Of a stretch of 64,000 nt of DNA, positions 53,812 through 64,000 are shown in pieces (position 1 is the stretch's first letter; each line of letters opens with the position of its first letter). The notes beneath the pieces are model-generated. The model made no database searches. It saw only the letters and a program-made list of their open reading frames with translations, and had not been told where the DNA came from. The stretch is from Proteles cristata cristata. Its lineage: Eukaryota; Chordata; Mammalia; Carnivora; Hyaenidae. The DNA lies in contig JAESUZ010003505.1 in the NCBI GenBank assembly GCA_017311185.1, positions 1,612,001-1,676,000 of the forward strand. The letters run 5' to 3'. The translations under genes and the position numbers were made by a program.

Positions 53812-56800
53812 ACATCCAGGCACTTGATGCTACAGGAGTGATGTGGGGCCATTCTAAACCCACAGGGAGAATTATGTATAAAATCCCACTGAACTAGCTT
53901 TTCCCTTCGGGTTAATGTTGTGTAGCCATCAGCAGCATGTGAGGAAGCTTTATCAATAGATTGCTACTGCCTACTGAGCCCGCCCACAGCCTCCTCCCTG
54001 AGTTTACAACTGAAGGAACCCCTGAAAATTGAAAGCTAATGATAATAAATATCAGTACTGAGCCGTGGCTCTCCTTGCCTCCTTGCCTTCGAGAGCCAAG
54101 TAGACCAGTGGAAAGGGAGAAAGAAAAAAGGCAAAATACCTGTGTCATCAAATAGCACCATGGATAGGAAGCAGGTGGACCAAATATTTTCTAAGGAACA
54201 CAAGCAGACAACAGAGCAGTAGAAAGTGAACAATTCTATGCATTAAAAGCCTGTACGAATACAATAAACGAGAATATTCAGCCAATTGTGAACAGTAATT
54301 TGTTCTCTCTGTGCTGGAACTATAAGTGTTTGGGGAGGTTCTTCTTTATTTTCTAAGATGACAGCATTCAGCATGAGTTACTTCTATAATCAGGAAATAA
54401 TTTTTAAGGCAAAAATGCATATGAATTAAACGAACCATTCGTAGGGTCCAAATATTTTCTCAGATAAGGAGAAGAAAGCCGTCACGTTTAATGTCTTCTT
54501 AATGAAAAATTGAGAGGGGACCTTCTCTCCTCTCCTTCAACCTTGACCAACCCTTTTTCTCTTCCACCAGCAGTTCAAAGAACGATGAAGCCACTCTCAG
54601 CTTCAATATTGATTTGCACTGGCTTGCCTTTTCCATTTCAGTGATCCTGGTGGGCAGAGTAGTGGAAAAAAGTTATGTAAAAGGTTTCCGCCTAGTTGTT
54701 GTTTTAATTAATCTGGGTCTCTGAATGACACACAGGCTTAATCGGGTGGCATGGAACCTGTCGCCGTTAAGTAATTGGTTTGAACCCAAACGCAGGTTGT
54801 GATCAAAAGTTGTCACCGTCCAATGGCTACTCATTGGCCCATGTGAAATGGGTTGGTGGTCTCAGTCTAATTCCTTATGGGCTAGTGTCAGTCTCATGAA
54901 AAGCATTATGTAAAGTAGCACTAATTGGTTGACATTCTCAGCATGAATGAGGGAATAAAGAGATTGAAATCTAAAATAGCCTTTAGAGTTAGGCTGAGGA
55001 TGAAAAGGGGCTCTGCAGCCCTGAAAGTGTTCATTCTGCTCCCAGCCACACTGCCGGACTGAAATGGCAGCCATGGGCCCTGGAACAGAACCTGAGGACA
55101 CCGAAATTAGTGGACTTCTAAGCTCCTCAGCCTCAGCCGATTGCAGTCCTGCCTTTTACTCAGACGTCCCTGGGGAAGTCTGAGCAAAGATATGTTACTA
55201 AAAGGCAACAGGCTGAAACAAACTTCGCTAAACCTTTAAAAAATTCTCAAAAGGAGATCTGGCTTCATTATTACCAAACAGTGTGTTCATCACTTTAATT
55301 ATAGGAAAAATCGATAGGGCATAGAAAAGTACATGGCATATCTTTCCTGACATTTGTGCTTGTTCACTTTATTAAGCATGCCTTCCTGAGCAGAAATAAC
55401 AGGCTAGAATTTACCAAAAGTCTCAGTATCTGGGGGAAAAGATTTCTCTGGCGCTCAATTCATCCCACAGAGCGTTTCTTTACCATTTCTGATAGCATGT
55501 TTTTAGTGAACGAACATGAAAACACATTGAAAAGGCAATAATGAATGCATTCTCCCATTAGTGCACGAGGCAGATTACTAATTCACAAATATTGAAACTA
55601 GCACTGATTGAGACGAATGAATTTGCCATAATTTAATAATGCAAATCGCACCAACAGCAGAGACCTCCAATAACTAGTGAGGGAGAATCGCTACAAATGC
55701 CAGTTGATAGATTCCCCTTTCACAGAGCTATTTATCTCGCCACTTGATGCGAAACCTTCTCTGCCTTTATGATATTTATTATTTACTCTGTGTCACTTTA
55801 CCTTTTCCATGTTATAAGTGACTACTTTCTGAAGCTCAGACGTCTGATGTTATGGAAGCTAAATATGGCAAGTTACTAATTTGGGCTTTTCATCAGGTAT
55901 ATCACAATCCATGATACACGGGAGAGCCAGCAACTGGTTTCAGGGTGTAGGTAAACATTACCAGAAGCATTTTTCAAAAATTATCTTAAGTCCCCCCAAA
56001 AATACTGGTGACATCACTTTATCAAAAAAAAAAAAAAAAAAAGTGGAGTAAATGAAAAACGTGGCTTCCGAGGGGAGAAAAATATCCAGTGAAATGCCTT
56101 TATATCTAGAACTCCTTGACAGATAAAATGGACTGTTTAAGACATAGTGTAAGTAGCTCTATAATTCCAAACTTCTACCGTGAAGCTTCATTAAAGTATA
56201 TAAATTAGTACTACTGTCAGAGATGGGATTAAGTATTCAATAAGAGTAGACTTAATGCAATTAATAGCAATTAAAATTATACTTTTATGATGTCAGCCAC
56301 CAGCATTGTAAAGACATAATTGCCTGTAAGGACTTTTGTACCATATTTATCCTCTAAAACTGTCCAATTTATATGAAAAATGCCAAAAACATATCCCATA
56401 TGGGTACCATTATCTTCTCGGATTTTTAGGACTAATCTGTCTTTTCCAGCATGTGCACATTAGGCTAATTTGCTTTAATTAGTTTTTTTCTCATTTTGTT
56501 AATAGGCATGTTGATGTTAAGTTTTTATTTCGGAGTTACAGATGCTAACTTCCCTCATTATGTTCCTATTAAGGGGTCAGTATACTGTGCGATAAGCTGG
56601 ACTTACCAACTTACATAGCATCTTTCTTCGAAATACTGGATGATGTGGCTTATCAAACATAAAAACTATATGGCTGTTACAGTAATCTTGAGCAACTTGA
56701 ATTCACACTAATTAATTAGTAGTTAAATATGAAAAAACAGCGTCCCTGTTTCTGCTGTGGCAAGGCCTTTCTGCACGGACATAATAAATTAGATACACTA

Positions 56801-57791
56801 ATGAACTGGTTTCAGAAACACAGTCATTTGTGACTTCTCCACGCAGCCCTAAGAATTACCATGAATCTATGCCCGGGCTTTGCATTGAAGCCCCGAGGTA
56901 TGCAAAAGAGGAAATGGTCTTTTTTTCCAATATCCATTCATTCCTCTTGCCTCGAAATATAGAGCTTTATTTAAAACTGATCTGTGAAAATAATTGTATT
57001 AATTATTATCCTTGGTTACCTTAATCTGTGAAATTTTCTAACACTGAACTCCTATAAAGAAAAATAATTACATGTATGCAAAGAACAAAACATATAATTA
57101 AAAATTTTGCCAGTTAACTCTCAGAGGACGTGGTTTTTTATATACAAGTAATTTAGAAGGTTGGGCATAGTCCCCTGATGAAACTTGGAGGAAGAAGGGG
57201 AAATATTAAGAGTGGGTGTGCTTTTTCTCTCTGTTTGAAGGATAGATTTAGCTTTAAGTTTGTGTAAAGGTCTTTACATCATGAAGCACATTTACTATAT
57301 TCATCTAATCATTTTCTGTTCTTAGGTTAATTTTTAATTTTTTAGCATATCAATTTCTTCTGTCATGAAATAAACTGTACAAAGTCATATAATCTTATAA
57401 TTATGAGATTATAATAAAATCATGGGATTTATTTAAAATCAGAAGTCTATTGTTTCACAATAAGGAATAAAATAATCAAGTTAGTTCAGGTTAGTCTGTT
57501 TCAAGAATTTTCCCATGTAAAGAATATAAGTTGGGTGTTGGAAGGGATAATCAAGAGCAAAAACTAAATGATTCAGATATATTTGACTAGGAAGGAAATA
57601 CGGTAACAATGTTGTTAAAATGCATAATTATTTAAAAAATAAGTCACCGGTGTACATGCAGTATGTTATTCTCAACACAAAGAAACCTATTTATTCAAGT
57701 ATTTGTCAATAAAAACATGGACTCTCTGGATAGTATTACAGAATCATTTGGTAGCTTCCTGAAAAAAACAGCTTCTGTTGTTTGTTTTTGC
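53812..57791. other. 4-kb single-copy AT-rich block
   Basis: No interspersed repeat is recognised. It holds A19 at 56024-56042, the CCAAT cluster listed separately, and a perfect octamer ATGCAAAT at 55639-55646 in a TAATTTAATAATGCAAATCG context. Near 56250-56280 homeodomain-type cores follow one another (TAATGCAATTAATAGCAATT). It looks like candidate conserved noncoding DNA. No coding frame shows a motif. Confidence 0.4.
54774..55074. promoter_or_regulatory. CCAAT-box cluster with YY1-like palindrome
   Basis: Four CCAAT/ATTGG cores lie within 155 bases: 54774-54778, 54820-54824, 54833-54837 and 54924-54928. The middle two form an inverted pair (CCAATG, six bases, CATTGG). A TCF/LEF-like TGATCAAAAG is at 54800-54809. 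At 55064-55074 the palindrome ATGGCAGCCAT offers two YY1-type cores. NF-Y binds CCAAT pairs in promoters and enhancers. Function here is inferred from motifs only. Confidence 0.3.
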
Positions 57792-57829
57792 TTTTTATTT
57801 TATTTTATTTTATTTTATTTATTTTTTTT
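57792..57829. repeat. (TTTTA)n pentanucleotide repeat
   Basis: About five TTTTA units followed by a T run. No SINE body is attached. Confidence 0.9.
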
Positions 57830-59024
57830 GTAAACTCAGTTTGCACTCTATAAGGCTGGAGTTCTTTTCTTGAGGCAGGCAAGAGTTGTATTGATAAAAA
57901 TCTACCATTTAAACATTGTTTATGTAACTAAAAGAAATAATTAAGAAATCAACGAAATTGAAAAAGGCAAAAACTTCATTACAGGCTTCTTCCTTTCAAC
58001 TGTGAGTCTCCACAATTAAAGCAGCTTTCACAAGCAAGAATGGTTAGCGAACGAAAAACAAAGTAAATAGCAGAAAGTAGAATAAATTAGGATGTAATAC
58101 TTCTTCAGAGCCTATCACGAAAGGCTTTCAGATACAATTTGAATGTAACAGGTTTTTCTGTATTCCTTTTGTCTCCATTGGATTATAAAGCATTGTGATT
58201 ACTATTCATTGGAATTGAATTACTCTTGTTTATATTTAGTTTCTTGTTTCTAAGAAAAATAGAATTACCCACCGCCTTTGTCCCATTTGTACAGTGAACA
58301 TGCACTCTAAGTCAATTGTTCGATAACAATGGGCGAGTGCTGGAGAACAAGGTCTAAGAGGAAATGTGTACATGAAAGTAGCTTGGAGACAAATGTTAGC
58401 ACAAATATTTTTCACTACAAGTGATTCTCAAATTGCAACCAGGTTATATTCCAAAAGGCATTTATGTGAGAGTTGGTTGTTTAGGTATATAATTCCCCAT
58501 AGAAGCTATTTTCAATGGTGGACTTAAGCTTAATTAACCCTGAATATAATTGGATTCTAAAAGCAATCATCTGTGGTTTTGTGCATGGTAGGAGAGAAGG
58601 TTTGGGGTTTTGTGTTTTTTTTTTTAATTGAGGACTTGCTACAGATTAGCCTCTGTGTTTTGTATTTTATTGCCATCCATGGTCCTATAAGACAGATTGT
58701 ATAGATATGTTCACTTTGTAGATGACAAAATAGTCGTCCCTTTCAGGATTCCAAACCAGATCTTCATCCTTAACCCAGATGTGGCTCAGAATTCAAAATA
58801 AGTGGGATTTATAGGAGAAAGCTGCTCTCTTTTCTCAGAGGTCTCAAATATCTCTGTAGACTACAAGTATATTTGGTCCCCACAGTGACACCTCGTTAGG
58901 CTTCCCCTTTCTCCCTGAAGAGCGCCAGACTCAAAAGTGGACTTCCTTCTTAATCAGGCAAACTCATTAACCCAGAGTAGCTGATCATAACTGCGTGTTA
59001 CGAGGAAAGTATTGTGCTAGTAGA
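57830..59024. other. Single-copy DNA, no gene seen
   Basis: No firm repeat. 58660-58770 is faintly MIR-like in the antisense direction (TTCACTTTGTAGATGACAAAATAG), too weak to call. Confidence 0.4.
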
Positions 59025-59850
59025 CCAATGTTTATTGAGCACTTAAAATATGTCAGGCTCCGTTAGAGAAACCAGGGACACTGGTAAAAACACAAAATTC
59101 CTACTTTCATGTTTGCTTTCTCCTACGGGAAGAAAAATACACATAGAAACAAATAGACAGTGAGTGGTCAAGGTTATGCAGAAAATAAAGGGGGAGGTGA
59201 CTCAGGATGGGAGAGCAGGAGGGGAGGGAAGGAACCCACTTTCCCTGGTAGAGTTAGGGAAACTTCCCAGAGATGCCTTTGAGCTGAGACTGAATGATCA
59301 GAGAGAGGCCACCATCTGAAGGCTTGGGTGAGGGGCGCTTCTGAGCTCCAAACACCAGCCACAAAGACTCCAAATGGTGAAATTACCTCTCAGTTTTAAG
59401 GAACAAAAAGAAGGCCAGCAGAGCTGAAGCAGAGACTGAAAGAGGAAAGGTGGAAGACACTGAGTGTGGAGAGGAGGATTGATCGCCATGGGAGCGGGTG
59501 TAGGGAAGAGCCACTGGTTTGGTTTGATTTACTTTTTGCCCTTTTGTTCTATCTGTTGAGTAGAGAATGGACCATGAGAAAACAGTTCAGAAGGGGATCA
59601 GAAATTCAAGCTGAGACAACTGTGACTTAGATCAAGGTCACTCCATTGGCACTTAGAAGTGTTCAGGTTTGGGTAAATTTTGGAGATGGATAAACAGACA
59701 TTGACAGTACTTGAGGATATACTGAATACGGGATCAAGAATGGCCACTAGGTTTATGGGGTGGTCTAAGAAATGGTGTATCGTGGTGGTGTTGACAGGGA
59801 AGAAGTGGGAAGGGGCAGGTTTGGACTGGCTCTTCTGAGGAATGGCTCAT
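59025..59850 (-). mobile_element. L2 LINE 3' region, antisense
   Basis: AATGTTTATTGAGCACTTAAAATATG, GTCAGGCTCCGTTAGAGAAACC, GCAAAATTC-type spacer, TTTGAGCTGAGACTGAATGA, CAGACATTGACAGTACTTGAGG, GGTCTAAGAAATGG and GGCAGGTTTGGACTGGCTC follow antisense L2 order. Frames at 59174-59489 and 59734-59956 are by-products. Confidence 0.6.
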
Positions 59851-60639
59851 GATGGGGTAACACAGAATGAATGAATGACTCGTGGTCCCAGAAGGGTCCT
59901 TCATAACTAGTAAGTTCTGAAGCAAAGATGTCATTCTTTGATGGAATTTTAGCCATTATGATACTGAAGTAAAAAAATAGATAGTGTAGGTTTGGATACA
60001 GATTTGGGGAAAAGGGTAATGGTAGAGATAAGTCTCACCTGCTATGCACATCTTACCATATGTCTCGAATTGTCACTGAATCCACCTCCAACACCAGCAA
60101 TTGCCAAACATCTCCATCTGAATTGGGAATAGCTGGCCCTTATTGGTGTCAGGTGGGGCAAAGTTGATCGTGGCCATTCTAGCACAAAGGTTCTTTTGCC
60201 ATTCAGTCCTCGGTAGGGAAGAAGGAGGCTGCCTGTGTACGTGTGATGCCTTTCAAGAAAAAAACATGGATCATCTGAATGGAGTGGGTGAGCATGTGTA
60301 TCCACGCATGTGCTCTATGTTCCTGAAGTGCTGGCCAAAGGAAGGTTTATGTTTGATATCATGAGATTATTCTCAGCCTCATATTCTCTGAAGGAGAATA
60401 CAGGGGCCTAGCATAGGGCTCTTTGTTGAAAATCTGTTCCAGTTCATGAAACACTCTATCATAATGCCAAGCAGGAGAAAAATAGGATCATACATGTTTG
60501 CCAAAAGCATGGAAGTCAAGTCAGTGACAGAGCATCTCACTGAGGTGATCTGCAGCCAGAAGGATGCCTTGCTGGAAATGTTAAAACAAGCTGTGGTAGA
60601 GACGGATTACATAACACAACAGAAGTCATAAGTGTTCTG
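59851..60639. other. Single-copy DNA, no gene seen
   Basis: No repeat recognised. Frames at 60042-60305 (minus) and 60143-60364 (plus) overlap on opposite strands without motifs. Confidence 0.4.
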
Positions 60640-60720
60640 CTTCTCAGTTTGTTTATCTGTAAAATGGAGGCAGTAACACTCATCTGGTCCATAGGAATTT
60701 ACTTTTATGACTAACTAATA
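60640..60720 (+). mobile_element. MIR SINE core fragment, sense
   Basis: CTTCTCAGTTTGTTTATCTG, TAAAATGGAGGCAGTAACAC matches MIR (GCCTCAGTTTCCTCATCTG, TAAAATGGGGATAATAATAG). Confidence 0.65.
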
Positions 60721-60850
60721 AAAAGGAACTAAGATATTTCAGGTGCACACACACACAAAATTAAAGCCAAACCACTTTTATTGTTGCAAGAATAAGATTT
60801 ACAATCTTGCTGAAACAGTTAAATTGACTTGCATAGACTTTCTCTCTGTT

Positions 60851-61069
60851 TAAAAAAAAAAAATTTTTAATATTTACAAATTCTTAAGAGAGAGAGAGCA
60901 GAACACAAGTGGGGGAGGTGCAGAGAGAGAGGGAGACACAGAATCTGAAGCAGACTCCAGGCTCTCAACTGTCAGCACAGAGCCCGACGCAGGGCTTGAG
61001 TTCACAAACCATGAGATCATGACCTGAGCTGAAGTGGACCCTCAACCGACTAAGCCACCCAGGTGCTCC
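60851..61069 (-). mobile_element. Feline CAN SINE (older type)
   Basis: A12-T5 interrupted tail complement, AGAGAGAGAGCAGAACAC, CAACTGTCAGCACAGAGCC, ATGACCTGAGCTGAAGTGG and AAGCCACCCAGGTGCTCC. The target was TC-rich, with TCTCTCTGT repeated at 60841-60849 and 61070-61078. Confidence 0.94.
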
Positions 61070-61081
61070 TCTCTCTGTCTT

Positions 61082-61974
61082 TTGTCTGAAAACTTGTATG
61101 AGATTTCATCAGGGCAAGAAGATCCTTACAGATGCTTATAGTGAAATGAATAGAAAGGCAAAATATTAAACAATTGGTTTCTACAACCAGTTCTTGTTTC
61201 TCAATATTCCTTTGAGTAATATTGCTGTTTGCCACTATAATTTTTCAAACCACTGAAGAGCTGTAGAATATAAAATTGATTTTCTTTTCTCAAGAACAAC
61301 TGATAAGAGTCATTGTCATTTCCACATTTATGGCTGTTCTTAAAATCATACACAGAATTCAAAAGTTTTTATTAGCTGGTGAATGCCTATTAATCCATGT
61401 GTTAACTGGGAGTGATTTGGACCCTACTAATAAAGAGTTTGCCAACGTAAGAGAGATCACTCTTATAAGCAGTATTTAGATTAACATCATGTGCAGAGGG
61501 CAACACTGAATCAATTGAAAGAATAAAAGTCTGAATGTCAAAAAGTTGAGCAATAAGGCTTTGTTCTCTTATATGCCTGAATCCATCCCTGAGCCCTGAG
61601 CCCTGACCCCGAGGAGATCCAAGAGAGAGACATTGTGTTCCCTAGTCCCTAGCTAAGCGTCAAGACCAAACAGTACCTAATTAGCCTAACTGGATAACCT
61701 TTGTCCTATCCATGATGTATAAATAACTGTTGGGTTCTCGACCAGTAATTCCTGGACTGGCAAGTTTCTGGGAGACAACTTAAGCTGACCCTGCCTACAC
61801 AACCCCACCTTGGATGGTGAGATCAGGCCTTCCATGTGATCTCAGTGGGACAGATCAGAACCTCCCAGGCACTCAGTCATCACCCTGCTCTTGTTAGACT
61901 CTCCTATGATAGTCCAGTAACTAAGTGCTTGCTTTCTTCATTGTCAAAAAGCCTTGAGCCCTCTACAGGTATCC
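61082..61974. other. Single-copy DNA, possibly an unrecognised LTR
   Basis: No repeat is firmly recognised. The part at 61580-61800 is richer in GC than its surroundings, with TGAGCCC in tandem (61591-61604) and a TATA-like TGTATAAATAA at 61717-61727. That is reminiscent of an LTR promoter, but no LTR ends or duplication are visible. Confidence 0.3.
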
Positions 61975-62225
61975 TGAGGCAGCACAACATACCGCTTAGA
62001 GCATAAGCTTTTTATCAGACTGACCTGGTTAGATTCCCAGCTTCATCAGTTCTTAGTCTGTGAGCTTGGGAACAACACTTAACCTCTCTGAACTTTAGTG
62101 TTTTTCAAATGCGAGATGATTGTAATAGACCATCCTTCGGGCATTTTTGGAAGAATTAGAAATCCTATGTGGGAAGCATCTAGCAGAGCTCTTGGCTCCC
62201 GGTTAAAGGCTGGTCACTATTCTGG
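61975..62225 (+). mobile_element. MIR SINE, sense
   Basis: CGCTTAGAGCATAAGC, CAGACTGACCTGGTTAGATTCC, GTGAGCTTGGGAACAAC, ACTTAACCTCTCTGAACTTTAG, ATGCGAGATGATTGTAATAG, GGAAGCATCTAGCAGAGC follow MIR from near its start to the tail, about 250 bases. Confidence 0.8.
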
Positions 62226-62412
62226 TTCTGGTTCTCATATACAGACTTCATTCTGATCTCCTGAGTCCTTTCCTCTGAGCTGGGGATCTGAGCCCCTGTA
62301 ACAATTGCCAGGTTTTTCTAGCACCAACAATCTCGTGTCTTATCTCCTGTTACAGGATGGACCTGATTTCACTTATCATTGCATATTCCCTTTCACTAAA
62401 AAGATACTTTGT

Positions 62413-62629
62413 GGGGTGCCTGGGTGGCACAGTTGGTTGAACATTGGACTTCTGCTCAGGTCACGATCTCACGGTTCATGGGTTCGAACCCACATCAGGC
62501 TCCGTGGTGACAGCTTGGAGCCTGGAGCCTGCTTCAGATTCTGTGTCTCCCTCTCTCTGACCCTCCCCCGCTCATGCTCTGACTCTCTCTTTCCCTCTCA
62601 AAAATGAATAAACATTAAAATAAAATTAA
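62413..62629 (+). mobile_element. Feline CAN SINE (older type)
   Basis: GGGGTGCCTGGGTGGCACAGTTGG head, CTTCTGCTCAGGTCACGATC, B box GGTTCGAACCC, spacer GTGGTGACAGCTTGGAGCC, TC tract and AAAAATGAATAAACATT tail. Duplication AAAAGATACTTT / AAAAAGACTTTC at about 62399-62410 and 62630-62641. Confidence 0.94.
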
Positions 62630-62736
62630 AAAAAGACTTTCTGAATTGTGAGTTATGCATGAAAAGGAAAAGTCAGAACTTAAAGACTACACAGGTGCTC
62701 CCGAGTATGGTATGTTGCACTAGGATGTCCATAAAT

Positions 62737-62860
62737 ACACTTGACCCTTGAAAAATGTAAGGCTTATGAGTGTCCGCACCACCCCCCACTGACACACAGT
62801 CAAAAACTTGTGTATAACTTTTGATCCCCCGAAAACTAAACCACTATATAGATGGTATAA
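62737..62860. mobile_element. Tigger-like (TcMar) DNA transposon end
   Basis: TTGACCCTTGAAAAATG at the left end, CACCACCCCCCACTGACAC, CAGTCAAAAACTTGTGTATA and ACTTTTGATCCCCCGAAAAC match the terminal region of a Tigger-type transposon (TTGACCCTTGAACAAC, CGACCCCC, GTATAACTTTTGACTCCCCC). Only about 120 bases of one end are present. It cannot move. Confidence 0.65.
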
Positions 62861-64000
62861 AGGAACCAGGACAAAGTCCTGAGCTTGACCTAAGGTATTG
62901 TCTTGCTCTGAATTCCTTTGTACCACACACTTCTTAGAAATCACCCACAAGCCTGCTTTGCCATTGACTGACAAAGACCTTGTCTTGCAGTGACTCTGTG
63001 GAGATGAGAAAGAATGTTACACATATACAAAACTTGTGAAGCAATGAGAAGACAGTGCTTGCATGGAATACGGTGTCACAACATTCCAGAAATAATATGA
63101 GTTTATATTAGCATATGAAAATGACAATATGGCATGAGTTACTCAATGTCATATAAAACATCAGAAGTAGAATGAGAAAAAAAAAAAACCCTCCAGTATT
63201 CTTCAATGTAAAAATAGCCTATATTCCTCTTCAAAATTCAACTCATCCATATGTCTGCATGACAACAGAGTCTAATAAAGATGTTTTGTATTATGGTAAT
63301 GCTAATAGAACGATGCTTTATTCACCATAGGATGTAATGAGGAATTCATTTTCAACCTAACACTGAGTCCTCCAATTCTGATATAAATTCATTATGGAAG
63401 AGAGCAGCAGTTCATTAACTCCTAGAAACTTTATGCTTATTAAGTATTTAATGAGTTTAACCTTTATGTTAAATATAAAATATGAAGCAACTCTGTAGCT
63501 TCCAAACCTGCAAACCTCCTAATCCATAGTTATTGTAAACCATTTGATGGGAATTATCATCTATAAACTTCAGAGATTTTAATTTGGCCAGTCTATGCTT
63601 TAGCTTTGAGTTGTCTACCTCACAACAATGGGTTGCATTTTTTTCTCTTTCACTGTGGTCAGTTAGATGGGATTATTTCATTTCCAAAGTCTGTTTTTAC
63701 ACAGGCTGTGTAGCCGTTCGGTGAAATATAATCCAACTCAACCCCTTCTGCATCCAATAAAATCGTCAGTCAGTGTTGGGGGAGCAATCATTGAAATGAT
63801 GAAATAGCAATAGGGCTGAAAATAAGCAATGGAAAATTCTACAAAAGCTAAAATTATACCACCGGGACTTCCTTGATCACCACAGCCCTTCTCTGGTCGA
63901 AAATCAGTTCTCCCTAAGAATTGAGAACCTGTCTTCGAAAGGAAACTGTTCACATACGCTAAAATCACCTTCCAGGGGAGCGCTCCCCTTGATGTGACTA
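62861..64000. other. Single-copy DNA, no gene seen
   Basis: No repeat is recognised, apart from an A12 run at about 63179-63190. AT-rich, with few CpGs until about 63710-63910. The frame at 63738-63968 (minus) has no motif. Confidence 0.4.

Noticed and set aside
56396..56405. CCCATATGGG as an SRF CArG box
   Set aside because: The core is CC, then C-ATAT-G, then GG, which breaks the CC(A/T)6GG rule. It is just a short palindrome.

Overview
The window is mammalian nuclear DNA, almost certainly from a cat-family carnivore (Felidae). The main evidence is about two dozen copies of the carnivore tRNA-Lys-derived CAN SINE in its feline form: a GGGGCRCCTGGGTGGCTCAG head with Pol III A and B boxes, a middle ending in a TC-rich tract, then AATAAA and a poly(A) tail. 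They occur on both strands, several with perfect target-site duplications (TSDs). The layer beneath is typical mammalian: L1, L2, MIR, an MLT1 (ERVL-MaLR) LTR and a Tigger-like DNA transposon fragment. The feline call rests on remembered SINE consensus features, not on a database search.

I found no exon, host protein-coding gene, structural RNA gene or CRISPR array. The longest open frame that resembles a known protein is the C-terminal part of L1 ORF2 (minus strand, 7324-8696), broken by a frameshift. The other open frames are short, lie in repeats or low-complexity DNA, or show no protein-like features. The window looks like a gene desert or the inside of a very large intron. All six recognisable L1 pieces lie on the minus strand, which would fit an intron of a plus-strand gene, but that is only an inference.

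Layout. 1-20 kb is repeat-dense: SINEs, an L2 copy, a young 1.58-kb L1 insertion, two tandem SINEs, and a nested stack at 17.0-19.2 kb where SINEs and a younger L1 sit inside an older L1. 20-30 kb is mostly single-copy DNA, with a local cluster of CpGs near 27 kb. 30-33 kb is again repeat-dense. 34-38 kb is mostly single-copy with microsatellites and an AT-rich tract resembling conserved noncoding DNA. 39-42 kb holds a long antisense L2 carrying a SINE and an MLT1 LTR, then a MIR inserted in another MIR. 42.7-60.8 kb is SINE-poor: only two SINEs, both of the youngest type, with long AT-rich single-copy tracts between them. 60.8-64 kb has two SINEs, a MIR and the Tigger-like fragment.

The most unusual structures are: (1) an imperfect palindrome at 46753-46955 with arms of about 55 and 71 bases, not explained by any repeat I recognise; (2) a perfect 37-base direct repeat about 0.94 kb apart (10859 and 11798); (3) a SINE subtype marked by two linked sequence differences, in which all five copies have perfect TSDs; and (4) a CCAAT-box cluster near 54.8 kb and a CpG-dense patch near 27 kb, both candidate regulatory elements. 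No previously undescribed multi-gene system is visible.
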